64,000 nt of DNA, from assembly GCA_029783825.1 (NCBI GenBank), contig JAREIK010016214.1, positions 25,337-89,336 of the forward strand. The letters are read 5' to 3'. The DNA is from Sapria himalayana. Its lineage: Eukaryota; Streptophyta; Magnoliopsida; Malpighiales; Rafflesiaceae. The translations under genes and the position numbers were made by a program. This document shows positions 24,983 through 36,599 of the stretch, piece by piece (positions within the stretch are counted from its first letter, which is position 1; each line of letters starts with the position of its first letter). The notes under the pieces are model-generated. The model was not told where the DNA came from, searched no databases, and worked only from the letters and a program-made list of their open reading frames with translations.

Positions 24983-25100
24983 AGCTGAATGTATGAATAC
25001 TTTTATATATCAATCCATTGTTCACACTATAGCTGAAAGTATGAATATTTTTATATATCAATCAATTTTACACACCATAGCTGAAAGTATGAATATCATT
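24983..25100 (+). repeat. 48-bp tandem repeat, about 2.4 copies
   Basis: AGCTGAA-GTATGAATA starts at 24983, 25031 and 25079. The units differ by a few bases. It lies in the U5 part of the family A LTR and is not present in the other copies I compared. Confidence 0.85.
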
Positions 25101-25662
25101 AACAAATTTATAACAAACTTCAATCCTACTAAATGATACTTAATAAAAACAAGTATGTGATTTGATTAGAAGGTGGATGTATGAGATGGCTTCTTTCAAA
25201 GCATTTACTAATTCTAGCTTTGGCATATGATTTAGTAGAATGAATAGTATATGAATTTCTGGAAAGTGTTTTTGTTTTTAGGATATACAAGTTACAAAAC
25301 TTTATTGAATGTATGATTCTTTTATTGGGAAAAAATGATAGTTCATCATATATAATGAATAAAGTAAAAGGAAATATAAGAAATTAATGGTTTTTTTGTT
25401 TAGTTTTCAAAAGAAGTAATATATGAACTCGATTCAAACATCATGACTAAAAAGATGAAAATAAAATTGAGTAGCATAGGAAATAAGTTGAGCAAGAAAA
25501 AAAATGAATCCTGTTTTTACATATAATTTTTCAAAACATGTGATATCAGATTAGAAATTTTTTACTTTTAAAGTTTCATGTTGTGAAATATCAATCTATT
25601 TTAGTTCTTTTTTTAATTTAATATGGACATTTTCATATAACAAAAATATTTAAATTGAATTG

Positions 25663-25688
25663 GTGTGCATGCGTGCGTGCGTGTGCGT
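25663..25688. repeat. Alternating purine-pyrimidine tract (GTGC-rich)
   Basis: GTGTGCATGCGTGCGTGCGT and onward alternate purine and pyrimidine for 26 bp. A second Z-DNA candidate. Confidence 0.75.
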
Positions 25689-26449
25689 TATATTGGACTT
25701 TATATTTCACCATTTGTCTTGGCTTCATGTTTGAGGATATGAAAATCTAATTTCTAAATGCCTTCAAAAAATTCATATTCTAAAATTTGAAGACTCGTGT
25801 ATGTACGTCATTAATCATCTATGCATGTCATTGCTTCAAGTATCTATAGTGCATAAGTTATCTTTTGGTGTTCAAATATATTAATAGCAAAGGAAAAAGC
25901 AAGTTTTGACATTATAATGTACATTAGTAGAATTGTTTGATCTCATGTTATTCTAGATAGATTAAAAAAGATAAATTCTAGAGATTTATACCACTTCATA
26001 TGGTCAAGATTTCATAATTCATTAGACAATATATATGAAAAATAATCAATATCTATTTTTTTGAAAGGTGAGACATACATGATAGACCAGATCATTATTT
26101 TCTATTAACTAATTATAAGAAGACTTAATAATTTCCAAATGTTGGCAGTGTTATTACAAGATGAGACATTACTTAATTTTTTTTTCTCTTGATATCTATT
26201 TTAATTATTTAAATATTCATGTATTTTATCCTATGGTTTGGTTTATAAATTCACACACATAGCTATAACATTTTAAATGATATTTACATCTTCAAATTTA
26301 AGAGTTGGATCTACACAAGTAGATAACAAATATAAAAGCAATATCATTTATAGATGTTTTCATAGGAATCATATGATAAGAAAGTTGAACATGCTTTTTG
26401 AAAGAGATATACAAATTAAGAATATTTTCTAAATTCTAAGGGAAATGTC

Positions 26450-26567
26450 ATGCTAGTTATCATTCTAACTAATCATGATCTTACAATTTGTTGGCTATAT
26501 AAGAAGTATCTTGCTAGCTATTATTCTAATTAATCATTATCTTACAATTTGTTGGTTATAAAAAGTG
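26450..26567 (+). repeat. 61-bp tandem duplication
   Basis: TGCTAGTTATCATTCTAACT at 26451 and TGCTAGCTATTATTCTAATT at 26512, each followed by AATCAT-ATCTTACAATTTG. Two units, about 90% alike by eye. Confidence 0.85.
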
Positions 26568-27924
26568 GTCATTGAAGATCATTGAAATCTAATTTTAAGT
26601 TATATTGAGTTGTGATTACTTAAGGTCAAATAAATTATATTTTTAGATATTTTGTTTGACATACCTTATATGGTGACCAATACCAAAACTAGTTCTATAA
26701 CTATAAATTTGTTTACAATAATCATATAAATTATAAAATATTTTCAACCTTTTCTCTAGCATGCTTTGTTTTTTTATATTAAAGTGATTCCTTATTAAAG
26801 ATTTACATTCATTAATCCTATGTTTTTTACTTATATAGAGATGAGGCTTATAGGATATATGAGGTCTCATCATCTCTAAAAAATAATATTCTTATTGATG
26901 ATTTTCATCATTGTGATGATTACAAACCATTCTAAATTCATCAAAAAAAAATTCCATAACAGTTGAAATAGTAGGAGGAAAATGTTTAAATTAAATAAAA
27001 TGAAAATAAAATTTTCAACTTTGTCATGTTGACCATTTACATAGTGTTACCACTTACTAGATATCTTCAAATTTGAGATTTGTAAAAGGTCTTAGTAATA
27101 ACCCAAGAGGTTAAAATGTAGTGAATATAGATCAAAAAAAAAATTATATAAGACAAAATTAGAAAAAAAATATTTATGAGCAATTGAGGGTAAAATATAC
27201 AATAAAAATTAAACAAATTACATATTTTTCATGTTCTTAGCAATTGTCATTTTCATAAAACAGTCAATTAAAATGATCGATGATTGACTTAGCAATTTAA
27301 AAAAAAATAAGTCACTTTAAATAAGACTTGTTTACATGATTCATGACCCATGTGCCCCTTAGGTCAAATAAGAAATCACGTACACCTAATGAGTCATCAT
27401 TGCACAACCCAAGACCTATGAGCTTGGTAACTCATGGCAATTCATAGCCGGAGACACATGGATGACATGCTCATAGGCAACACCAGCATGCATCCTATAT
27501 CTTCATGCTCAATTTTGCTTACGACTTCTTGTTGTATTAAGTCATTTCAAATAATCTGAGATTCAAGATAAGGGCTCCACCAAGAGTCTTGCTCTACATA
27601 AAGTTAGCATTACTAAGAACCAAAATGAGTATCTTCAATCTCCTTAATGGAGGAAATAATTGAAACACAACACTATAGTGATTTCCAAGTATACTATGAG
27701 AATATCCACCAAAATAATACTCTTAGATTATGGTCCAAGGCATCCCTTCTAATGTAAAGCTAAACATCCTTCTCACTCATATATTTGAGTTTTCAATCTA
27801 AGATATTAATGATGGATCCTAAATCACAACAATTACATGATCCCCTCTACATAATGATACATAATGTTTTCACTTTGCTAGTATTCAGTACTATTAGTAA
27901 ATTGTTGACTAGTTTTTTCTAGTC

Positions 27925-28200
27925 TTAAACAAAATATGTAACATAATGAGCATCATCCAACGTACACATAGACATTAGGTTCATATATATATTTGGAACA
28001 TGTGGCACATTCAATCTATCTAAATGGCATATTATTTTAATATTAATAATTATAATTATCAATTGGCCATTATTATCCACCTTAACCACACTAATCAATA
28101 GATATGTAAGAAGATAACCTTTCACTATGAGAAGTAACTTGGGGTGAGACAGCAAAATCAACCACCCACTTATCCTAACCAAATGTTTGAGTGAACTTTC
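27925..28200 (-). pseudogene. Ty1/copia aspartic protease fragment
   Basis: The minus-strand frame includes NVPHVPNIYMNLMSMCTLDD at about 27960-28010. It aligns with the copia pattern (D-V-L-H-V-P-x-x-x-x-N-L-I-S-x-x-x-L-D) that ends the protease domain and leads into GAG_pre-integrase. Upstream, VVKVDNNGQLIIIIINIKI corresponds to the VKMGN..S..VGIGDI segment. The N-terminal catalytic D-S-G-A is degraded (FAVS-like). An open frame of 85 codons survives. I could not follow integrase or RT further left with confidence. It is distinct from the copia element at 31.3-33.9 kb. Confidence 0.55.
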
Positions 28201-29180
28201 ATATTATATGTATTGACTTAAGGCAAACTAGATTCTAATCTACATTTTTATTCATAGCGAACACTTAATTATAATCAACAACAAACATTCCTAAAATTTA
28301 TGTTAATAATTCCCAATTCTCATTGAAGTATTTGATTTTTTTAATATTGTCTAAGATGGAAAAAGACTATCCTTAGTGAGAAATGACTCAAAATGAGTCA
28401 TGACTATCTTTATAATATTAAAATAAGTAATAAATAATATAAAAGAAGGGAGAATACATGAATATTACAAAGTGTGTGAGATTAAGTGCTAAATACACGC
28501 CTTATATCTCTTTCAAAGTGCTATTAGAATGTGAAGTTATAATGGATTGACAACCATATCACACTACTTTTTGGTAGATTCATATCTAGTATGAGTAAGT
28601 TGTGTATGTTGCACTCGTTTAGTGTAGAATATAAGTCCTAGGTATTCAAGTTTCCTAGACTTTGTCTCATTATGGACTTGAACTAAAGTTGACTAAAAGA
28701 CTAACTATTATGTTATGTGTACACAAGTAAGATTTTCTCTCTAGAAAAATCTTAGCCTCTTTAGAGTCTAATTGATTTATACATGTTAGTATATATGATG
28801 ACACTATAAGTGCATCATCATTCGAAGGGCCAACAAGTTTAGTTGTAGCCAACATATGGTTATGTCTCACAACTAGGTATCGAAGTAAGGTTGTAGTAGA
28901 GTAAGAAGAAGTAGTGGGTCTAATTATGTTTTTTACTTTCTTATCATTCAAAGGCTTTTCAAAAATAGTCATGCTCAAATTTTATCGGGTCTAGATGCAT
29001 GCATCAATCGTGTTGTGAAGTGTGACATGATGATTTTGGAGTGTGTGACATGATGATTGTGGAGTGTGGAACATGCATGATAAAGTGATAGTGACCCTCA
29101 TTTATGGTATGATGTTGATAGAGATCATTATTATAATCTACATATTGAAGAGTTGCAACATATCATTGAAATTATAACTT
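28201..29180. other. Unassigned stretch
   Basis: One minus-strand frame of 102 codons (28670-28978) is open but has no recognisable motif; it begins in S/T-rich sequence and has no family resemblance I can name. Nothing else is supported. Confidence 0.35.
29019..29066 (+). repeat. 23-bp tandem repeat
   Basis: TGTGACATGATGATT is at 29021 and again at 29044, with TGGAGTG after each. Two units. Confidence 0.85.
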
Positions 29181-29560
29181 TGACATCTCTATGAATCTCT
29201 TCTAGAGCACAAAAATCATGACACTTGAATGGCCTCAATGGATGCTAATCCTTTCTATAATACAAAATCATGGTGCTAAAAAATAATCTCAGCTTTGTTC
29301 TTTAAATATCTCGAATAGAATGTTATGATACTGAGAATGATCATTACAAATACTTATTATCTCTAGAGTATAAAATCACAACATTTGAAATGACCATGGT
29401 TTTGATCTTATATCTCTCGATCACAACATTGTGGCTCATAATATGATATCAGCCAAACAACGATAGTTAAATGATTGTTGTAACTTTGTGATAAAATCAT
29501 GGCATACAAAGAATATAATAATTATTTTAGTAGAATTATGACTAATAATAGATTTCACAA
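29180..29560 (-). repeat. TCATGAC-rich array left of family B copy 2
   Basis: Words such as CAAAAATCATGACA, TATAATACAAAATCATGG and TATAAAATCACAAC recur, in the same orientation as 8640-9350 and 44560-45170. As there, a family B segment follows on the right. Confidence 0.55.
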
Positions 29561-29569
29561 CAACCTAAA

Positions 29570-31095
29570 GCTATTGTAGAGATTATTTATATTACATGAC
29601 AAAAGAGTTAATATTACTCTTCATTACTTCTGACCCTACAAACCTTAGATCCAAATAATTAATAATAACCACCAAAATTTTTTATGATTTCATTAATATT
29701 CATTAAATCCTCTCAAAATAAAAATTTCATGAGATCACTTCTTCTAAATGCTTAATTTTATGCACACACACATATAATATTCACCAAATAATACAATTTA
29801 TTTGATATTTTAAGTACCAAACAAACTCTTACAATAAAAATATTTCTCATCCCAAAATAATAAATCTTCACCCAAACACCCGCAATAAATTCATAATAAG
29901 AAGCACATTACAACATGATCATGGAAAACAAGATATGTATATTTCAATGGTAAAGAATGAGGCTAGTATATTCAATCGCAGGAAACAAAAATCCTAAAAT
30001 GAAAACTCCATGTTGGACGGCATAAAACAAGGAATAAATGTAGAATGTTTCTTTGAAATTTCCTTCTTTTCTATTATCTCTATTAATTGAGAAATCACAT
30101 CACATACAAATCTTGTAGTTTTCCAATAAAGTTCATGACATGTTCAAATAAACATATAACAAAGTATATTTATTTCTCGTTCCCACTAAAACCTTTTATA
30201 TCTTTGATCCAATATTTTTCTACACACTGCACATTTTTTTTCTATTCATGAATCTGATTCTATGATTTTTTTTTGACATTTCTCAATAATGAACAGGTAT
30301 TATTTCTCAAATGAATTTGTTCTCCCATCACTTTAATTTCCATTCGCTTTATTAGCTTCTCCAAGATGTCCATAATGGATTCTTTAAATTTTCATGGATG
30401 GACATGATTATGAGTTCATTCTAAAGAGAATAATCTTCCATGATGCATTTTTTGCTCCGTCTTTGCTTGATATTTCTCTTTTCTCCAATTCTCACATCAA
30501 GGAGATATGTACATATCTTATATCCATCTTAATTTTCTCTAATCTACAATCACCATCACACATTTTCTTGTTCATCATGCATTCATTTTTCTTTGAAAAA
30601 TAAAATTTGATAGGATCTATATATTGTTCACTATATGGTGCCTCTTTCTTTCCTATGCTAGCATGTCAACCACGAGGGAGGATGACACATCTTGCTTAAC
30701 GTCAATCAACTCTTCCGTTGTAAGAGTATTTTTTTTCAACTTACCTCCTCGAAGCTCTTTTCTAACTCTTAACAATATCAACAAAAACATCCATGGGCAC
30801 ATTTCATCTTTATCTTTATACACCCTGATTCACTGTCACTTTGCTAGACACATCATTATCAATGAATGACGAATGAATTGTCTAAAGAATTCATCCTCCA
30901 AAAAAAGTGAGAATTGATATTTTAAAAATATTTCCACACATAGATTTTAAATCCCTTATCAATGGATGTATGGTAAAAGCATCTTTTTATTTGTCATGTC
31001 CTTTAATTTGGGATAATAACGTTTCTAAGTTTTTGCATCCTTGTTTGTATTTGGACCAATATTACTATGAACAACTACTTTTTCAAAAAAAAAAA
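29570..31095 (-). mobile_element. Family B retroelement segment, copy 2 (truncated)
   Basis: 30290-30380 (CTCCCATCACTTTAATTTCC and AGCTTCTCCAAGATGTCCAT) matches 10095-10145 (TTCCTCCAAGATTTCCATTATG). 30840-30990 matches 10670-10800, including GAATTCATCCTCCAA against GAATTCACCCTCCAA. The copy stops near 31095 at an A-rich run, so most of the Transposase_32-like part present in copy 1 is missing. Short open frames here are on the plus strand and are not meaningful. Confidence 0.55.
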
Positions 31096-31300
31096 AAGAA
31101 TAATGCTTAGGATAATTTTATCTAATAAATTTAAGACTTTAGTATATAATAAGTAGCATATTCTATGTAATGTTCTTTAATCTAGTATGCTTAGGATAAT
31201 AATAATGTCATTATTATTATTATTATTATATTATTAACTATTACTCTTTCAAAAAAAAAAGAATAATTAAAGATAATTTTATCTAATAACTTGAGTATAA
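31070..31300 (+). repeat. Direct repeat around A-rich runs plus (ATT)n
   Basis: CTTTTTCAAAAAA, GAATAAT, GATAATTTTATCTAATAA is seen at about 31078-31130 and again at 31240-31292. An (ATT)n microsatellite lies between, at about 31207-31236. The pair marks the left edge of the copia region. Confidence 0.7.
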
Positions 31301-33945
31301 TTTAGTCTGATTCAACTGAAGTCATTAAACAAGTGTAAAGTTTTCTTAAATATTCCAAGTAGCTTAATTAATTTATGTTAGTGAGTATATTAATAAATTT
31401 ATTAGAATACCTTAATAACAAGACTTTTTAAGCCAAAAGCAACTTTGAGTTCTAAGTAAAAATATTTAATTTACTCGTAAGTTTGCATATTCATTTTATC
31501 TGCTATCCTTATTTACTCTAATTGCATAAACATGATGGATTAATATCTAACTATAATTAGGGAAGGTTAGTTTAAAACCAATAAATCGAGTATACTTTAG
31601 CTTAGAATCAATTATGTCATCAAGCAACCGGTATTAGGTTTTACAAGACAGTCTTCATGACTTCAAGTCATTATGTAAATTAAGTATATATGGTAAAATA
31701 ACATAACTCATGTCTCTCTTTCTCTCATTAGTAATTGGACTATGCTCGGTATTTAACTTAAAGTGTTTAGTTAAGGGAGTTGAGACTGACTTATCTTCTT
31801 TAATAAAAATCTCTCAAGAACTTTATTGATGAATCAATCTTGAGATAACTAAATATGCCTAGAACGTCCATCCTAGATGATACTAATCCCTAAAATATAC
31901 CGGAATGATCTCATGTATTTCATAGAAAAGATTTTTCCCAGCTCCAAATTAAGCTTGTCAATATTTACTTTGTTATGACCAATGATTAGCATATCATCAA
32001 CATATAGTAAATATATAAGTCTATCATTACTTGACTGATGATTGAAAAATATATAATGGTCTAAGATATGTGCTAAAAGTTATGAGATTCAATGAATGAA
32101 AAATTAATTTTGTACCATTACATGGGGGGTTGTTAAGAACATATAAGTTGTAGTTCAATTTTTAAACAAGACATATATAAGTCTTCACTACGAAAAAATA
32201 TATATCATCAAAATTAAATTTTTTTTACTAAACCCTTTAATTTCTATCCAAGCCTTATATCTTAGTTGAGAATCATTATAACTAAATTTTAGTCTAAGGA
32301 GCTATATATATTTCAAAGCTTGCTTCTCTTTGGATATGGGTACCTTACCATAAATCTAAATCATATGAAGAGACTTCATCTCTTTATACATAGCTAAAAG
32401 TCATTCCTTTTTATTCCCAAGAGAGATGACCTTCTAAAAGGTTTGAGTTCACTTGTATCCATGAGTAATATATAATCAAGGAATCTAGAGGATACATGGT
32501 GGAACATAGATGATCTTCTTAGGTTAATATTAAGATGTATAATCATGAATAACTAAGTATTTCCTAGTTATAGCTTGAACATGGTTCCTCACCTTCTCAA
32601 GATGAATATACCATGGCTAATACATATCAGGTATATCCTAGGACCCAAAAATATCATGTGTATCTTGAGGCTTTGAATTATTAGGAAACTGCTCAATTTC
32701 TTTCCATTGATTAGAGTAAACTCTATAAGGAAATGACATTGAATTTGTACAAATAGGAGTCTAATGAAATTAATCTCCTCTCAACTCAGTTGGCTACCAT
32801 CCATAAATTGATCCTCTAAAAAAATTATATCTCTACTTTGAACAAACTGCCTAACAATTAGGTTCTATAGTGTTTACCCAAGCTCTTCATGTCTATCTAA
32901 GGAATTGACATGTAATATCATTGAGTGACATATATTGGCTCTCCTTCTTACCCCTTGCATTGATTATTGTGTCCTTGACTAATTTTTATCGGCCATTACC
33001 AATATAACTAATATAACCCATGTCATTTAGCATGCTAATAGATTACTACTTTACATGAATATCTTATATCTATAAACAAATAAAGAACTCATTCTTAAAA
33101 ATTTGTGATATCCCACTATTGCCCATCATTTCTATGCCATAAATCACCCAGTATATAGATAGTAAAGAAGTCAATATGTGAGGTGATATGAAATGATGAT
33201 GTTGAGTCAATAAGATAATAACCCTCCTAAGATACTATATATATTATTGAATTATCATCGTTAACTCGCATCAAGTTATCTTTTGAGGTGATGTTGACCT
33301 CTTCCTTGGGTCTATCTCCTCTCATATATTGTTTCTATAGTATTTTCCAATAATAATAATCTTTTTGATGTGCCCCATCTTGTTATAGCAGCAATATGAT
33401 GACTTTTTTACTTTGCAAATTTTCTTTGGAAGAATGAGTTCTATCAGGCTATTTGTGCCTTGTGGTTCTCACCCATGTCTTTCAGAAATGAAAATATATG
33501 AGAAGCTTTGCCTTTCTTATTTCTTCCTAATTTAAATAAATTATTTTTGAAATAACATGTATTTTCTAAACACATCTAGGTAGTTACATGTTGAGCGAAA
33601 CAACAAAGATATCCCATCTATAAAGAAGTGAGCTAAACATTAAAGAAATTAGTAGATCATCTCCTAGGACCATTTTCATAGATGATAGCTGATTCACCAA
33701 CTCTTAAAAGATGATGTGCTGCTGACATTAAATTTATATTTTGAACTTCAAGTTAATTAGACATCTAAAGATTAATATTTTATTTCTAAACATATTATTT
33801 TCAAACATAGACTTTAGTTTCTCCCATAAATTATTTATATTCATTTCATCAGAAACATATTGATAACTATCACTACGTGGATGCAACCCTATATAGTATT
33901 GGTCTTCCCATTTTTCTTCACTCATTTTTTTAAGTATCATCTTTT
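31300..33945 (-). pseudogene. Ty1/copia gag-pol remnant lacking an integrase core
   Basis: On the minus strand, right to left: a gag frame at 33734-33940 with SDEMNINNLWEKLKSMFENN (copia UBN2-type gag); a degraded zinc knuckle near 33380-33420 (C-Y-N-K-M-G-H-I-K-K, two Cys lost); protease with SSFHIT and HIDFFTIY near 33180-33225, the catalytic D-S-G-A reading D-S-T-S; a GAG_pre-integrase-like LNDMGYISYIGNG near 33000; SRDIIFLEDQFMD near 32800-32840, which normally lies after integrase; then RT with LIYLLYVDDMLIIGHNK at 31960-32025, catalytic YVDD intact in this copy. TKHFKLNTEHSPITNERKRD near 31740-31790 is post-RT sequence. The jump from GAG_pre-integrase to the SRDVxF motif shows that the integrase core is deleted. 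Stops are frequent. Confidence 0.75.
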
Positions 33946-34232
33946 TATTATATAGTCATACAATTATTTTAAAACAATATAGTTATGTATTTTATTTTCT
34001 AAAAAGAAAATTTGGTCTAGTAAATATTTTTATCATAGAATGATTTTCAATGACAACAAAGAATAATATGGACAATAAATAATCAATATGGACAAAATAT
34101 CTCAAAATGATACCGAAATCATTACATTGATATCTGAAAAATTGAATAACAATATAATAATAATGAATAATCTAAATATCATTTCAATATCAATGTAAAA
34201 ATCCTTCTCCACATCGGGATTTCAAAATTATT

Positions 34233-34266
34233 GGTGATATATATATATATATATATATATATCACC
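34233..34266. repeat. Palindromic (AT)n tract
   Basis: GGTGAT, then (AT)n, then ATCACC: the flanking hexamers are exact inverse complements, so the whole tract is a perfect palindrome able to form a cruciform. The partner copy at 56002-56072 is expanded and interrupted. Confidence 0.9.
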
Positions 34267-34459
34267 ATATAGTTTTGAAATATATAGTATATTATATGTA
34301 GTTTTTGAAATATAATTATATAGTTTAATATATATATATAACTACATATGTTTAACATAAGTGTATATAATTTTTTGAATAGTGTTTTTCAAAAATATAA
34401 TTAACTTTCATACTGAAATAATTTCATATCCTTGAATAATAACTCTCCCCTCGAAAAAA

Positions 34460-36150
34460 ATAAGGAAAAAGAAACACAACATCCAATATTTTTATTTTAT
34501 TACACATAATGTGTACATCACAATATGAAAAAAAATAGAAATAGTTCAAGTCATGATAGTGATGGAGGTGAGCAGTATGATTTCTCTATAAGATCATACT
34601 CCTGAAAATAGAAGTTCATTAACATTTACTGAATGGGTGGTAGATAAATGGATGACCTTTCTAAATCTCTCCTATATATAGTTAACCCATCTAAAATTTT
34701 TACCATCATACTATATAAAGATTCTTGTCTTTATCCCATAGAATATAGTACAACCTCAAAGCATCCAATTGCATAATAAAAATATTTTTAGTTTATACTA
34801 TATTTTTATCTTATATTCATCTAAAAGTACTCCCTAATTATGATACACTTAATATTCTAGATGTCTCTTTCCTTCATTATCTTTTTCCAATATGTTATAG
34901 CTATTTTGTGTAAAATTTCAAATAATTTGGGTGCTTCCTATCAATCCAACTATCATTTGTCCCAATTATTTCTATGAGAGTTCATAAATTTGGTCTTTAA
35001 ACTTTCTAATCTCTTCTATTATTCTCGTGCATAGGGAATGAATCTCTATTTTTGGTTCTTCCTTAGCTTGTTCTATTTTCTACTGCATATTTTCCAATAA
35101 ACAAGATATCCACAAATATACTAGGATGTATACCTAAGGAATGCTCAATGCAAGCTAACTTTTTTTCTCATATTTCTTTCCTTTTTTCAATCACTTATGT
35201 GTCATTCGTAGTTAAAGATTGGCTTTGTTTCAAAATTCTTTCTTGTACATCTCATTCAAATAGCAACTTCTTTTCTTTTTTTTCTCATTCAACACCTCTC
35301 TCCATGACCAATAATGTCAAGGAGGACAATATCAGATACATTGTATCTACATGTTCATCCAAAAAAACTTCATAGGCTAAGTACAAAAAATTATAAAGAA
35401 AAGTGAATTAGTTGATTACAAAAATTATCCTCAAGAAATCTAAGAATTAATTTCTTTAAAATTTTTTTCACAACAAAGTGATACCCAATGAAAATGATAT
35501 ATAGCAATATTATTATATCAATAATAGTAGTCGAAACATGGTGAGTAGATAATAAAAATGATCAAGTGAAATATAACCATACTTTACTCATCTCTATGAG
35601 TTCTCCATGCAACAAATATTTATATGTACACTTTGACATTATTCTCGAAGTACCTTTAAAACATGTCAATAGATTATTGATAGCAAAAAAAATCATGTCC
35701 CTATGAAAAGATTTGAAATCTACATTATCTTTTACTCTTAGGAATTCAAGTAATTCATTAATGATTCCCTATAAAAATGAACCTAAATATCACTTACATA
35801 TCATGCTTTTCCATGCATATCCTCAAAATTCACATAAAATTCTTTTATAATTGAGATATTTTTTTCATTCTCTATGCATACAAAATATCATCTAATTCCA
35901 CTTTTTGATAGCATTACCAAAAGGAGGAACGAACTTATTGAATCCCTGCTCTCCAATAAGCTCATTTTTACAATGCATTAAATCCATCCATCTTTACCAA
36001 ATTTCAGCAACAAAAAATTCCTTGGGCATCGTGACTTGAGGTGGAATATCTATGGAGCTATGTCTCTGTCTCTTCCCTTTCTCCATATGGCTCATCTATA
36101 TAATATTAATCTTTGAAAATTTTCTTTCTTCCATCAAAGATTCAACAAGT
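34460..36150 (-). mobile_element. Family B retroelement segment, copy 3
   Basis: Collinear with the segments at 9.4-11.4 and 45.2-47.3 kb and repeated at 56.2-57.9 kb by the segmental duplication. Carries a Transposase_32-like pseudogene on the minus strand. A TCATGAC-rich spacer follows at 36160-36560. Confidence 0.55.
35380..36110 (-). pseudogene. Transposase_32-like remnant, copy B3
   Basis: Minus strand: MEKGKRQRHSSIDIPPQ near 36055-36090 begins a possible N-terminus. ELIGEQGFNKFVPPFGN at about 35905-35965 follows, then ENEKNISIIKEFYVNFED at 35815-35875, and VHFYRESLMNYLN at about 35750-35790. These fit the E-x-G-F start, the I-V-R-E-F-Y-A-N core and the V-x-F-x-x-x-x-I-N-x-F-L segment of the plant Transposase_32 domain. 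It is diverged from B1 but shares the same block order. Frameshifts and stops (for instance between IPPQ and EQGF) make it a pseudogene. The biochemical role is unknown. Confidence 0.55.
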
Positions 36151-36159
36151 AATGAGGGT

Positions 36160-36560
36160 TTTGGTCGTTAGTCATGGCATCACTAAAAGATTAAGGTATT
36201 ATTGTGAAGGAGATTCATAGGTTAGGTATTTAAAGTTGGGACTTGATAATTGATAGTCGCATTTATTTGGATATAATTTTTTTTCTAGGAATAAAAATTC
36301 ATTACTTTGGGGTAAGCTATATTTCAAAGTCATAACATTGCATCAAAGTCATGTCTTTCCTATATAGCTTCTATAATGCTCTTCATTCTATAACACTAAA
36401 GTCACAGCTCGAAAAACCATTATGATCTTGTCATTTATCGATTATGATGCCTTTTCTTTTTGACACCAAAATCATGACTTAAAAAAAACATCATGGCCTT
36501 GTCATGTGGCTTCTAATTGGCTTTTCTTTTATAAAACTAAAGATATGATAATTAACAACT
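36160..36560 (-). repeat. TCATGAC-rich spacer
   Basis: CAAAGTCATAAC, CAAAGTCATGTC, CTAAAGTCACAG, CAAAATCATGACTT and CATCATGGCCTTG recur over 400 bp between family B and the gag-like region. The duplicate at 58140-58320 lacks 48 bp of it. Confidence 0.6.
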
Positions 36561-36599
36561 ATAATGACTTTAAGGTAAAAAAAATTCAATAGTAGTTGG

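Larger units (their letters stand above)
23820..25150 (+). mobile_element. Family A LTR, partial copy
   Basis: 23820-24400 holds TCATGAC-rich U3 sequence. A TATA box TATAAAAG at 24441-24448 in the context CTGCTCAAGTATAAAAGTAG matches 17789, and U5 sequence follows (GATGACTAAATAG near 24775, compare 18118). This U3 holds a single set of TCATGAC words, without the 990-bp triplication. Confidence 0.65.
25151..27920. other. Unassigned AT-rich stretch
   Basis: No coding motif could be recognised. A 76-codon frame at 26643-26873 (minus) is rich in K, I, Y and H and resembles no family I know; chance is the likely explanation. The stretch contains a Z-DNA-prone tract and a 61-bp tandem pair, listed separately. 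Confidence 0.4.

Noticed and set aside
26643..26873. 76-codon minus-strand frame as a small gene
   Set aside because: No family resemblance, low-complexity composition, no support from context; probably chance in AT-rich DNA.
28670..28978. 102-codon minus-strand frame as a gene
   Set aside because: Among the longest frames in the window but without any recognisable domain, duplicate copy or gene signal; it cannot be told from chance.
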